Shown: positions 26,180-33,117 of the stretch, one piece after another
How the letters are laid out: every line of letters begins with the position of its first letter
How positions within the stretch are numbered: position 1 is the stretch's first letter
From: an uncultured bacterium
GTDB lineage: Bacteria > Bacillota > Clostridia > Oscillospirales > Oscillospiraceae
NCBI GenBank assembly: GCA_948469375.1
Contig: CAOKLO010000002.1
Coordinates: 1 to 64,000 of the forward strand
DNA: 64,000 bases
Direction of reading: 5' to 3'
Notes under the pieces: generated by a model
Seen by the model: the letters and a program-made list of their open reading frames with translations, nothing else
Told to the model about the DNA's origin: nothing
Database searches by the model: none
Translations under genes and position numbers: made by a program

Positions 26180-26496
26180 CGATCCGGCTTGTAACAGATG
26201 AAAAAATTGCGGAAACCTCTGTACGCTATCATATGGAACGCCTGCAAGTCCATGGCCGGGAGCGCACAGGATGCTCCAGCTCTTTGATAACGGTGCAGAT
26301 CTTTCGGCACTACGTTCACCCGGCAGATGAATACGGCTCGGAGCCTGTATGGGACACAATTAGCAGTACCAAAACTAACACCAAACGATATTCAAAAAGT
26401 TTGCAGCCAATTTTGGAATATTATCTCCAGCGAGACCATGGCATTATCACGGATCGCGTTGAGGCTTGTATTCTTACAAGACAGAAAAAATTATGA
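26176..26496 (+). pseudogene. Decayed HipA-like kinase remnant
   Basis: No single frame gives a convincing protein. One frame contains MLQLFDNGADLSAL (about 26270-26312), like the IFDNG segment of HipA-family kinases. A second holds the in-frame start of this entry, and a third contains a helical end (LTPNDIQKVCSQFW and ALRLVFLQDRKNY). The pieces are in the order expected of a short HipA C-terminus broken by frameshifts. With the upstream small gene it looks like a dead toxin-antitoxin-like pair. The family call is tentative. Confidence 0.35.
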
Positions 26497-26513
26497 AATA
26501 TGGAGGAACTGAC

Positions 26514-27131
26514 ATGAACAAATTTCGAAAAACGCTTTTCATTTTTCTGATGCTGTCTTTGGTTCTGCTTGGTGGCTGCGCCGGGGACAACAGCAAACTG
26601 CCGGCCGCAGATACTCCCAAAGCGGAAACAGCAGGTGTCACCCCTGACCAAGATGGGACATCTTCGGAGTCCGCGCCGCCTGACCAGGAAGAAACGGCCC
26701 CTATTTTCATCACTTTTGAGGGAACAGATCTGGATGGAAACACGGTTTCCCAGGAGATTTTTACCCAGTCTAAACTTACCATGGTCAACGTGTGGGCCAC
26801 TTACTGCAATCCCTGCCTCAGCGAGATGCCAGGGCTGGGCGAATTGGCGGCGGAGTATGACCCGGCGGAGTTCCAGCTCATCGGCATCGTCAGCGATGTG
26901 ATGGAAGGCGAGGATCAGTCGCTCGTGGAAAGCCTGATTCAGGAAACTGGAGCGGATTATCTCCACCTGCTGGCCAACGACTCCATCGGTCAGGCGATTC
27001 TTTCCAGCGTGAGCGGCGTACCTACCACCTTCTTTTTTGACGGAGAGGGGGCATACCTGGGCGGCGTTGCCGGTCCTGCAGAAAAAGAGAAGTGGGTGGA
27101 GATCATTCATGGGCTTCTGGAAGAAATGTAA
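26514..27131 (+). CDS. TlpA-like thioredoxin-fold lipoprotein
   Basis: A lipoprotein signal (basic start, hydrophobic 8-19, lipobox LLGGC with Cys22) is followed by a low-complexity linker of Pro, Asp, Ser and Ala, then a thioredoxin fold with MVNVWATYCNPCLSEMPGL (CxxC redox pair) and the cis-proline segment SGVPTTFFF. It is membrane-anchored on the outside and probably reduces disulfides or passes electrons with the two genes that follow. ATG 26514 with TGGAGGA is clear. The same three-gene order (thioredoxin-like, CD1871A, polyferredoxin) is known from Clostridioides. Its end overlaps the next gene by 23 bases. Confidence 0.85.
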   Translation: MNKFRKTLFIFLMLSLVLLGGCAGDNSKLPAADTPKAETAGVTPDQDGTSSESAPPDQEETAPIFITFEGTDLDGNTVSQEIFTQSKLTMVNVWATYCNPCLSEMPGLGELAAEYDPAEFQLIGIVSDVMEGEDQSLVESLIQETGADYLHLLANDSIGQAILSSVSGVPTTFFFDGEGAYLGGVAGPAEKEKWVEIIHGLLEEM

Positions 27132-27255
27132 CGGCTGGAGCTTGGGCGTTCTGATCGGGGCGGCGTTTCTCGGCCTGGGGGCGGCTCAGGGGCAGCTTGA
27201 GGTGATCTGGAGAAAGGCAGTCATGATCTGCCTGGAGTGCATCGGAATCGGGTGA
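27109..27255 (+). CDS. CD1871A-family CXXC-motif small membrane protein
   Basis: This 48-residue protein has one hydrophobic segment (LGVLIGAAFLGLGAA) and ends ICLECIGIG, the CXXC-containing tail that defines the CD1871A family. The ATG at 27109 lies inside the end of the preceding gene in another frame. The small CXXC protein probably relays electrons between the membrane polyferredoxin and the external thioredoxin-like lipoprotein. No biochemical role is established. Confidence 0.8.
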   Translation: MGFWKKCNGWSLGVLIGAAFLGLGAAQGQLEVIWRKAVMICLECIGIG

Positions 27256-27258
27256 CCT

Positions 27259-28107
27259 ATGAAAAGACTTCGACTGACAGTACAGCTGCTGTTCACCATC
27301 GTAACGAATGGATATGTATACGGCTTTGCAAACGGGAAAATCTATCGCGGCAGCTTAAAATACGCCTGTGTTCCGGGATTGAATTGCTATTCCTGCCCCG
27401 GAGCTGTGGCCTCTTGCCCAATAGGGGCGTTGCAGGCGCTGTTGAATCAAAGAGGGTTTCATGTTCCTTTCGCTGCCTTGGGTGTCTTCTTCGTGTTCGG
27501 CAGCCTGCTGGGGCGCTTTGTCTGCGGCTGGCTGTGCCCCTTTGGGCTGGTACAGGATCTTTTGCACAAAATCCCTATCTTCAATAAGAAAAAGCGCCTG
27601 CCCTATCACCACATCCTGAAGTATGGAAAATACGCAGTGCTGATTCTTTTGGTGTGTGTCGGTTCCATGTTTTTGTTTGGGGGATTGGCGAAAGTCCCCG
27701 CATTCTGTAAATATCTGTGTCCCTCCGGCACCTTGTTCGGTGCAATCCCTCTGCTTAGCACGAACGAGGCTCTTCAGGACCAAGCCGGCGGTCTGTTTCT
27801 GTGGAAGTTGGGGATTTTGATTGCCGTTGTACTGTTGTCTATGAAAATATACCGGCCTTTTTGCCAATATCTGTGCCCGCTGGGGGCAATCTATGGCTGG
27901 TTCAACCGGTTCAGCCTTGTGCAAATCCAATGGGAAAAGGAACTGTGCGTCTCCTGTATGGCCTGTGAAAAAGCCTGTCCAGTGGACCTCTCTCTGCAAG
28001 AAATCTCCCGCTCCCCGGAGTGTATCCGGTGCGGAAAATGTGTGGATGCCTGTCCGCAGAAGTGCCTTCATTTTTGCGGCATCAGGACGAAAAGCACAAA
28101 GAGTTAA
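27259..28107 (+). CDS. Membrane 4Fe-4S protein (NapH/CcoG-like polyferredoxin)
   Basis: Several transmembrane segments (for example FAALGVFFVFGSLLGRF and AVLILLVCVGSMFLFGG) alternate with CGWLCPFG and CQYLCPLGAIYG, the paired CxxxCP motifs of NapH-type proteins. Two classical ferredoxin motifs close the protein (CVSCMACEKACP, CIRCGKCVDACP). It likely carries electrons across or to the membrane for the thioredoxin-like lipoprotein upstream. It is 282 residues, start ATG 27259, four bases after the CXXC gene, and is followed by a strong terminator. Confidence 0.88.
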   Translation: MKRLRLTVQLLFTIVTNGYVYGFANGKIYRGSLKYACVPGLNCYSCPGAVASCPIGALQALLNQRGFHVPFAALGVFFVFGSLLGRFVCGWLCPFGLVQDLLHKIPIFNKKKRLPYHHILKYGKYAVLILLVCVGSMFLFGGLAKVPAFCKYLCPSGTLFGAIPLLSTNEALQDQAGGLFLWKLGILIAVVLLSMKIYRPFCQYLCPLGAIYGWFNRFSLVQIQWEKELCVSCMACEKACPVDLSLQEISRSPECIRCGKCVDACPQKCLHFCGIRTKSTKS

Positions 28108-28124
28108 TCAAATGATTACAAATC

Positions 28125-28162
28125 AAATGTCAGGCGGAATTGCTCCGCCTGACATTTTTTTA
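28125..28162 (+). terminator. Rho-independent terminator
   Basis: AAATGTCAGGCGGA pairs with TCCGCCTGACATTT over a five-base loop, followed by a run of T. It ends the redox operon. Confidence 0.9.
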
Positions 28163-28198
28163 TTTCTACCACATATTTATGAACTGAGGTGATGCAAA

Positions 28199-28393
28199 TT
28201 GGAAAGCGCACAGCGAGAATTGGTCGGCGTCCTGTTGGATCATATCCGTTCCCTTGGCCTTATATCACATTCCACCTATTCCGGGGCGGTTGATTTGGTA
28301 CATTCTGCGATAGACTTCCCGGCGTTTTTCCGGTATCCTGTGTGCTTGACGAGGGAGGCGAGCGGACATGAATGTACTCAGGATACGCAATGA
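28199..28393 (+). CDS. Small protein preceding the recombinase
   Basis: A TTG after GAGGTGATGCAAA opens a 64-residue frame, ESAQRELVGVLLDHIRSLGL with an FPAFFRYPVC motif, that overlaps the recombinase start by 26 bases. Small acidic proteins in this position often precede TnpX-like recombinases. I do not recognise a domain and no catalytic function is claimed. It might be an excision or directionality partner, but that is only inferred from position. An ATG at 28192 in another frame gives a short unrelated peptide. Confidence 0.45.
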   Translation: MESAQRELVGVLLDHIRSLGLISHSTYSGAVDLVHSAIDFPAFFRYPVCLTREASGHECTQDTQ

Positions 28394-29999
28394 GATGCGC
28401 AGTGGGAAAACCATCTTTGATCTGCCCTTACGGGTAACCTTTTACGCCAGAGTTTCCACCGAAAAAGACGAACAGATCAATAGTCTGGAAAACCAAATTC
28501 AATATTATACCGAGTTGATTCAGTCGAAACCCAACTGGACCTACATAGAAGGGTACATCGACGAGGGCATCAGCGGCACCAGCACCAAAAAGCGGGACAG
28601 CTTCAATCGGATGATAAGGGACGCCAAAGCAGGGCGGTTTGACTTCATCATCACGAAGGAGATATCCCGCTTTTCCCGTTCCACACTGGACAGCATCAAG
28701 TATACCCAGGAGCTGCTGGAGCATGATGTGGGGGTGCTGTTCCAGAATGACAACATCAACACCCTGGACAGCGACAGCGAGTTCCGGCTGGTAGTCATGG
28801 CCGGAGTGGCCCAGGACGAGGTGCGCAAGCTGTCGGAGCGACTGAAATTTGGCTTCCGGCAGGCCATCAAAAACGGCCATGTGCTGGGCAACGACAAGCT
28901 GTGGGGGTACGATAAAAAGGACTGCGTCCTCACTGTCAATGAGGAGGAGGCCCAGGTGGTGCGGCGGATTTTTGACCTCTACGCCAACCAGCGGATTGGC
29001 ATTCGCCGGATCTCGCAGACGCTGTACGACGAGGGCTTCACCAGCCGGAAGGGCAACGTCTTCAACGTCCTGACCATCCGGCACATCCTCTGTAACCCTA
29101 AGTATAAAGGCTGGTACTGCGCCAATAAATCCCAGACAGTAGATTACCGCAGCAAGCGGAAGATTTTTCTGGACGAGAGCGAGTGGGTCATGTACCCGGA
29201 CCCGTCTATCCCGGCAATTGTGTCGGAGGAGCTGTGGGACCGGGCCAACGCCCTGTACAAGCGCCGCAGTCAGCAGATGATGTCCCATCAGAGCGCCGCC
29301 GTGTTCCACAACCGCTACCCCTACAGCGGCAAGATCATCTGTGAGGAACACGGCACCAGCTTCCACCGCCAGGTACTAAAAAGCGCCAAAGGAGAAAAAG
29401 AGGTCTGGCAGTGCCGGGAGTACCGGAACCGGGGCCGGGCGGCCTGTTCCGCCCCCCAGCTCTACACCGCTGAGCTGAACCAAATCATGGCCGGCATCTT
29501 CAATCAGCTTGCCCAGGACAAACAGGCCATCATTGACGCGGTGGTCGCCGTCCTCCAGTCCGTCCCAGACGAGCACGACTATGCCCAGGACCTCCGTCAC
29601 ATTGAGGAAGACCTATCCGCCATCCAGGCAAAAAAAGACCGCCTGCTGGAGATGAGCATTGAGGGCGTCATCTCCATGGCGGAGTTCAAACAGCGCAACG
29701 ACGGCTTTAATGAGCAAATCAAGACCCTGGAGGAAAAGCTGGCGGTAATCCAGATGGAATCAGAAAAAGGCAAACAGACCACAGCACAGTTGGGGGAAAT
29801 CCGTACCGCGCTGGAACAGGAGCTAGCCTTTCAAAACGGGATCAATTCCGCCCTGGTCACCACAATTTTAGATAAGATCGTGGTCAAAAAGGGAAGTACG
29901 AAAGAGGAACTCCATCTGGACATCCACCTGAAATTCGGCGCCCCTTGGGGGGGCGTTTTTGAGCGGGAAAATTCCTCCTTCCGCTTCAATCCTTGTTGA
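28368..29999 (+). CDS. Large serine recombinase of the sigK-intervening element
   Basis: The N-terminal resolvase domain has FYARVSTEKDEQ with catalytic Ser30, plus EISRFSRSTLDSI. A recombinase domain follows (GYDKKDCVLTVNEEEAQVVRRI and ISQTLYDEGFTSRKGN), then a zinc ribbon with cysteines in CEEHG and RAACSAPQ, and a coiled coil (about 410-500). The size (543 residues) and all catalytic elements look intact. Its stop codon overlaps the broken end of sigK by 14 bases. In Bacillus and Clostridioides the skin element that interrupts sigK is cut out in the mother cell by a serine recombinase encoded within the element. This protein is the obvious candidate for that role here. Confidence 0.88.
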   Translation: MNVLRIRNEMRSGKTIFDLPLRVTFYARVSTEKDEQINSLENQIQYYTELIQSKPNWTYIEGYIDEGISGTSTKKRDSFNRMIRDAKAGRFDFIITKEISRFSRSTLDSIKYTQELLEHDVGVLFQNDNINTLDSDSEFRLVVMAGVAQDEVRKLSERLKFGFRQAIKNGHVLGNDKLWGYDKKDCVLTVNEEEAQVVRRIFDLYANQRIGIRRISQTLYDEGFTSRKGNVFNVLTIRHILCNPKYKGWYCANKSQTVDYRSKRKIFLDESEWVMYPDPSIPAIVSEELWDRANALYKRRSQQMMSHQSAAVFHNRYPYSGKIICEEHGTSFHRQVLKSAKGEKEVWQCREYRNRGRAACSAPQLYTAELNQIMAGIFNQLAQDKQAIIDAVVAVLQSVPDEHDYAQDLRHIEEDLSAIQAKKDRLLEMSIEGVISMAEFKQRNDGFNEQIKTLEEKLAVIQMESEKGKQTTAQLGEIRTALEQELAFQNGINSALVTTILDKIVVKKGSTKEELHLDIHLKFGAPWGGVFERENSSFRFNPC

Positions 30000-30010
30000 C
30001 GATATGCGCC
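29985..30010 (+). other. Putative attachment-site junction inside sigK
   Basis: Read on the minus strand, sigK matches its family up to LRLVAHIV (codons ending near 29998) and then leaves it, giving NKD and a stop. The crossover should lie in the sequence ATATCGTCAACAAG or directly beside it. The recombinase stop falls in the same few bases. The partner site, with the sigK 3' part, is not in the window, so the core cannot be defined by comparison. Confidence 0.55.
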
Positions 30011-30192
30011 ACCAGCCGCAGGTTGTGCTCGATGAGCATATCCCGGGCGTCGTCGTCGCCCTTTGCCATCCGTTCCAGGCAATCCTGCTCCTCCTCCCGG
30101 GTGAGAGCCCGGGGAAAGGAGCCCGTATTTCCCGCCAGCCGCAGGGTAAAAAATAGTCCGTTCAGGGTTAATAACAGCCATGCAGTCCACAT
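29986..30192 (-). pseudogene. sigK: Sporulation sigma factor SigK, 5' part (interrupted)
   Basis: The 68 residues starting MWTAWLLLTLNGLFF include the hydrophobic pro-sequence, then SFPRALTREEEQDCLERMAKGDDDARDMLIEHNLRLVAHIV. This matches the start of SigK; SigE has IERNLRLVVYIA instead. Region 2 beyond this point and all of region 4 are missing, replaced by the recombinase gene on the other strand. The frame stops three codons past the junction. The rest of sigK should lie to the left beyond the window if the element is skin-like. ATG at 30192 has GGTGG upstream. SigK directs late mother-cell genes, so the gene must be rejoined or duplicated elsewhere for normal sporulation. Confidence 0.85.
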
Positions 30193-30261
30193 GGACACCA
30201 CCTCCACCTTGAATGTATGCAGAGGCGGCGTGTCCCTATTAAAGCCGGCCCAGAACAGCAT

Positions 30262-31023
30262 TTAGATATACAGCTCGTTTCCTTTCCTCTGGGAGCACGC
30301 CTTTTTGAGTGCCATTGCGGCGACCGAAACCATGGTCCCGTTCACTTTGCGGGCTGACTGCGGGCATTGCGCCACGCACCGCATACATGCGATGCACTTG
30401 CTTTTATCCGCCGTTTTGAGCTTTTCTTTGTGGATAGCTTCCGCTGGACATCGCTCAGCACACAGTCCGCAGCCCGTGCAATTCCCATCTGCTTTGGGCG
30501 CCAGGCCGATCCCTCCTGCGCTTTTATACGGGCGGTTTCCAGGAAGCCTTGGCGCGGTCATATCACCGCGATTGATTTTTTCAAGTATCCTTGAGGTAAT
30601 ATCCCGCAGCTCATCCTGATCCTGCCGGTCGGGCCTCCCTGCGGCGTATTGGCGTATGATTGAGTGCTCCGCCACGGCTGAGACGGCGGCAGCCACACGA
30701 AAACCGCTTTGCTCCGCGAGATCGCTCAGTTCCACCAGGGTGTCCTCATACGCACGGTTTCCATATACGCAGACAATAACGCAGAGCGCTCCGCCGCCAT
30801 GGATTGCGCTGAGCCTTTCAGCGGCGAGCGATGGAACACGGCCTCCATAGGAGGGGACGGCAATCAACGCGGTATCAGACGCTTGCAGGCTGACGGCGGA
30901 AAAATCGAGCCTGGCGTCGGTTAAGTCGATTTTTCCGGCAGACGTTCCCAGCTTTGCCGCAATGATATCCGCCACACGCTGAGTTCCCCCGGTCGGACTG
31001 AACACAATTTGGACTACAGCCAT
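30262..31023 (-). CDS. Flavodoxin-ferredoxin fusion (EFR1 family)
   Basis: The N-terminus is a flavodoxin fold with the FMN phosphate loop FSPTGGTQRVAD (8-19) and VPSYGGRVP. The C-terminus has two 4Fe-4S motifs, CTGCGLCAERCP and CIACMRCVAQCP. The 253-residue protein presumably carries electrons between an iron-sulfur pair and FMN; partners are unknown. ATG at 31023 has an ideal AGGAGGT. It diverges from the Rrf2 gene across a 115-base region holding a dyad, so it is probably a target of that regulator. Confidence 0.85.
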   Translation of the reverse strand: MAVVQIVFSPTGGTQRVADIIAAKLGTSAGKIDLTDARLDFSAVSLQASDTALIAVPSYGGRVPSLAAERLSAIHGGGALCVIVCVYGNRAYEDTLVELSDLAEQSGFRVAAAVSAVAEHSIIRQYAAGRPDRQDQDELRDITSRILEKINRGDMTAPRLPGNRPYKSAGGIGLAPKADGNCTGCGLCAERCPAEAIHKEKLKTADKSKCIACMRCVAQCPQSARKVNGTMVSVAAMALKKACSQRKGNELYI

Positions 31024-31049
31024 ATGTATGACCTCCTGTCATTTTTAAT

Positions 31050-31118
31050 ACTACACCAATTACAACAGCGCGGAGGTGTAGTGTCAATATTTACATTTCT
31101 GTTTGCCTGTGATAAAAT
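31050..31118 (+). promoter_or_regulatory. Divergent promoter region with dyad operator
   Basis: ACTACACC (31050-31057) and GGTGTAGT (31075-31082) form a perfect 8-base dyad. Next to it TTTACA (31090-31095) and TAAAAT (31113-31118), 17 bases apart, make a good housekeeping promoter for the Rrf2 gene. The dyad lies towards the divergent flavodoxin gene and is a plausible operator for the regulator. Confidence 0.55.
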
Positions 31119-31138
31119 AACCATAAAGGGGTGGGATG

Positions 31139-31567
31139 ATGCACATCAGCGTGAAATGTTCTGTTGCCGTCCATTGCCTTGTCTTTATCCATGAATATGG
31201 CGGAGAGAAGAAAGTGACCAGCGAGCTGCTGTCGCTGTCCTCCGGGAGCAATCCGGTTACCATCCGGACGATTCTCAGCGCTCTGAAAAGGGACGGCATC
31301 ATATCGATCAAAAACGGTACCGGCGGCGCGACGCTCAGCTGCCCGCCCGGCGAAATTACCCTATACCGGATTTGCAAAGCCATTGAGCCGGACTTTTCCT
31401 CCAAATTGATTGGCCTTCATCCGCTGCCGTCGCCTCTGTGCCCGGTAGGGAGGAGCATCCACAGGGTGCTGGACTCCTCCTACCAGAAGGTGCGGGATGA
31501 TTTTTGCCGCAGTTTGGAAAGCATCACATTGGAGGATATGCTTGTGGATTATAATCAAACAACTTGA
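31139..31567 (+). CDS. Rrf2-family transcriptional regulator
   Basis: HISVKCSVAVHCLVFIHEY is the usual Rrf2 start; a winged helix follows with NPVTIRTILSALKRDGII and the wing KNGTGGATLS. C-terminal cysteines (SCPPGE, RICKA, PLCPVG) may hold an iron-sulfur cluster as in IscR and NsrR, but the exact ligand set is not certain. It probably senses redox state and controls itself and the divergent flavodoxin-ferredoxin gene. I prefer ATG 31139, giving the typical MHIS start, over the adjacent ATG 31136. AAAGGGG lies at good distance. Confidence 0.85.
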   Translation: MHISVKCSVAVHCLVFIHEYGGEKKVTSELLSLSSGSNPVTIRTILSALKRDGIISIKNGTGGATLSCPPGEITLYRICKAIEPDFSSKLIGLHPLPSPLCPVGRSIHRVLDSSYQKVRDDFCRSLESITLEDMLVDYNQTT

Positions 31568-31589
31568 ATTTGACTGCGGCATCAATGCT

Positions 31590-31624
31590 GAACACCCTCC
31601 GCCGGACATAGGCGGAGGGTGTTC
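31590..31624 (+). terminator. Hairpin after the Rrf2 gene
   Basis: A perfect 14-base stem (GAACACCCTCCGCC with GGCGGAGGGTGTTC) surrounds a seven-base loop. The T-run is weak and 15 bases later, so termination is likely but not certain. The rest of the 244-base gap up to 31811 shows no convincing gene on either strand. Confidence 0.5.
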
Positions 31625-31811
31625 ACCGGCTTTCTGTACTGTTTTTCTCTGACCGCTGGTCTGCTCGTCCACTGCCCTTTGCAGCTGGGCGAAGGGAAAT
31701 GGTTGCAGCCGCAGCGCTCCACTTCCTGCCGGGTCACGCCGCATATCTGGTTTGGGGCTTGATTTTTTCCGTCCGGTCCCTCCCCCATGTGCTGCGGGAC
31801 AGAGGGGAAGT

Positions 31812-32897
31812 TTATCGTTTGATGTCGTAATTCATATTCATCAGGTTGCGGATGACATCAGCGTCGTCGGTGATGTTGCCGTCGCCGTGAATGGTGTGCT
31901 TAATAACGCTGCTGGCCACGGCAAAATTCACCATGTCCATGGGTTTGTAACTGTTCATCATGGCGTAGATGAGGCCGCTGGCGAAAGCGTCGCCGCCGCC
32001 CACCCGGTCCAGAATGTTGAAGGTGAAGCGCTTGCTCTCAAAGGTGTGGCCCTGATACCACATGTAAGCCATCAGGCTGTTTTCGCTGCCGCTGTGGGCG
32101 TAGCGGACGTGACGGGCAATACATTTTAGGTTGGGGTAGCGCTCCACAAAATGCTGGAACACCTCGTCCTGCTGTTCGTAGCTGGGCTGGAGAGGCACGC
32201 CGTCCTTCCAATCCCCCTTGGCATGGTTTTCCTCATCCTTCCAGAGGTGGTAGGGCTCAATGCCCAGCAGCACATCCACATAGGGCAGGCACTGGGTGCA
32301 GAAATCCCGGGCCTCCTCCCAGCTCCACAGCGCGGAGCGGAAGTTGCCGTCGAAGCTGATGGTCATGCCCTTTTCCCGGCCCGCCTTGAGGCAGTCCAGA
32401 ATGAGCTTGGCACAGCTGGGGGACAGGGCGGGCGTGATGCCGCTGAGGTGGAGCCAGTCAAAGCCGGACAGCAGGGCGTTCAGGTCTATGTGGTCAAAGT
32501 CGTACTCAGTAATGGCGGAGTGCTTGCGGTCGTAGGTCACCTTGCTGGCCCGGATGCCGTAGCCGGTCTCCAGGTAGTAGCTTCCCAGACGGTGGGTGGG
32601 GGTCTCCTCCGGGGTGGACAGCACCATGGGGGTACAGTGTACGTCGTTGGAGCGCAGCGCTCGCACGGCGCTTTTGCCCAGGCTGTTGTTGGGCACCACG
32701 CTGAAGAAGGTGCTATCGATGCCCAGGTTGGCCAGGGCCAGGGCGATGTTGGCCTCGCTGCCGCCGTAGCTGGCTTCGAAGCTGTTGCTGACGCGAATCT
32801 TCCCATAGTTGGGCGGGGTGAGCCGGAGCATGATTTCCCCTACGGTGATGAATTTCTGGGAACTTTTGCCTTTGAGCAGCGGATTGGAATGTTCCAT
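31812..32897 (-). CDS. kdgK: PfkB-family sugar kinase, probably 2-keto-3-deoxygluconokinase
   Basis: A ribokinase-fold kinase: FITVGEIMLRLTPPNYGKI and ASYGGSEANIALALANLG at the start, ISFDGNFRSALWSWEEA in the middle, and DRVGGGDAFASGLIYAM with the catalytic aspartate at the end. The features best fit KdgK, which phosphorylates 2-keto-3-deoxygluconate in hexuronate breakdown. No KDPG aldolase gene is adjacent, so another sugar acid is possible. It is 361 residues and stands alone on the minus strand. Confidence 0.8.
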   Translation of the reverse strand: MEHSNPLLKGKSSQKFITVGEIMLRLTPPNYGKIRVSNSFEASYGGSEANIALALANLGIDSTFFSVVPNNSLGKSAVRALRSNDVHCTPMVLSTPEETPTHRLGSYYLETGYGIRASKVTYDRKHSAITEYDFDHIDLNALLSGFDWLHLSGITPALSPSCAKLILDCLKAGREKGMTISFDGNFRSALWSWEEARDFCTQCLPYVDVLLGIEPYHLWKDEENHAKGDWKDGVPLQPSYEQQDEVFQHFVERYPNLKCIARHVRYAHSGSENSLMAYMWYQGHTFESKRFTFNILDRVGGGDAFASGLIYAMMNSYKPMDMVNFAVASSVIKHTIHGDGNITDDADVIRNLMNMNYDIKR

Positions 32898-33056
32898 AAA
32901 CAGTACCCCCGTAAATGTTGATTGTACAGGCCTATTCTATCACTATTATTTGGTGATTTCAACCAGAGACTGCCCAGTATACCCCATTATTTTTTTCGGG
33001 AAAATATAAAAATCAAGAAGAGGGAACGGGGGCTATCTTTACGGCGGATGGTCTGA

Positions 33057-33062
33057 TATAAT
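33057..33062 (+). promoter_or_regulatory. Probable -10 element of the M24 peptidase gene
   Basis: TATAAT at 33057 lies 55 bases upstream of the peptidase start. No good -35 hexamer is seen at the usual spacing. The 220-base gap from 32898 to 33117 otherwise shows no gene. Confidence 0.4.
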
Positions 33063-33117
33063 ATCCCCGGCGCGGTCCCTATGGACGCGGTTTTAATGTA
33101 TGGAAAGAGGAAAGAGC

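Noticed and set aside
28497..28516. Partial match to the predicted guide inside the recombinase gene
   Set aside because: Only AATATTAT and a few scattered bases match; that is expected by chance and the place makes no regulatory sense.
29986..30192. SigE rather than SigK fragment
   Set aside because: The motif reads IEHNLRLVAHIV as in SigK; SigE has IERNLRLVVYIA, and recombinase interruption at this gene is a known property of sigK.
31582..31788. Small minus-strand frame with several cysteines between rrf2 and kdgK
   Set aside because: No ribosome-binding site, overlaps the hairpin, and cysteine spacing matches no known family.
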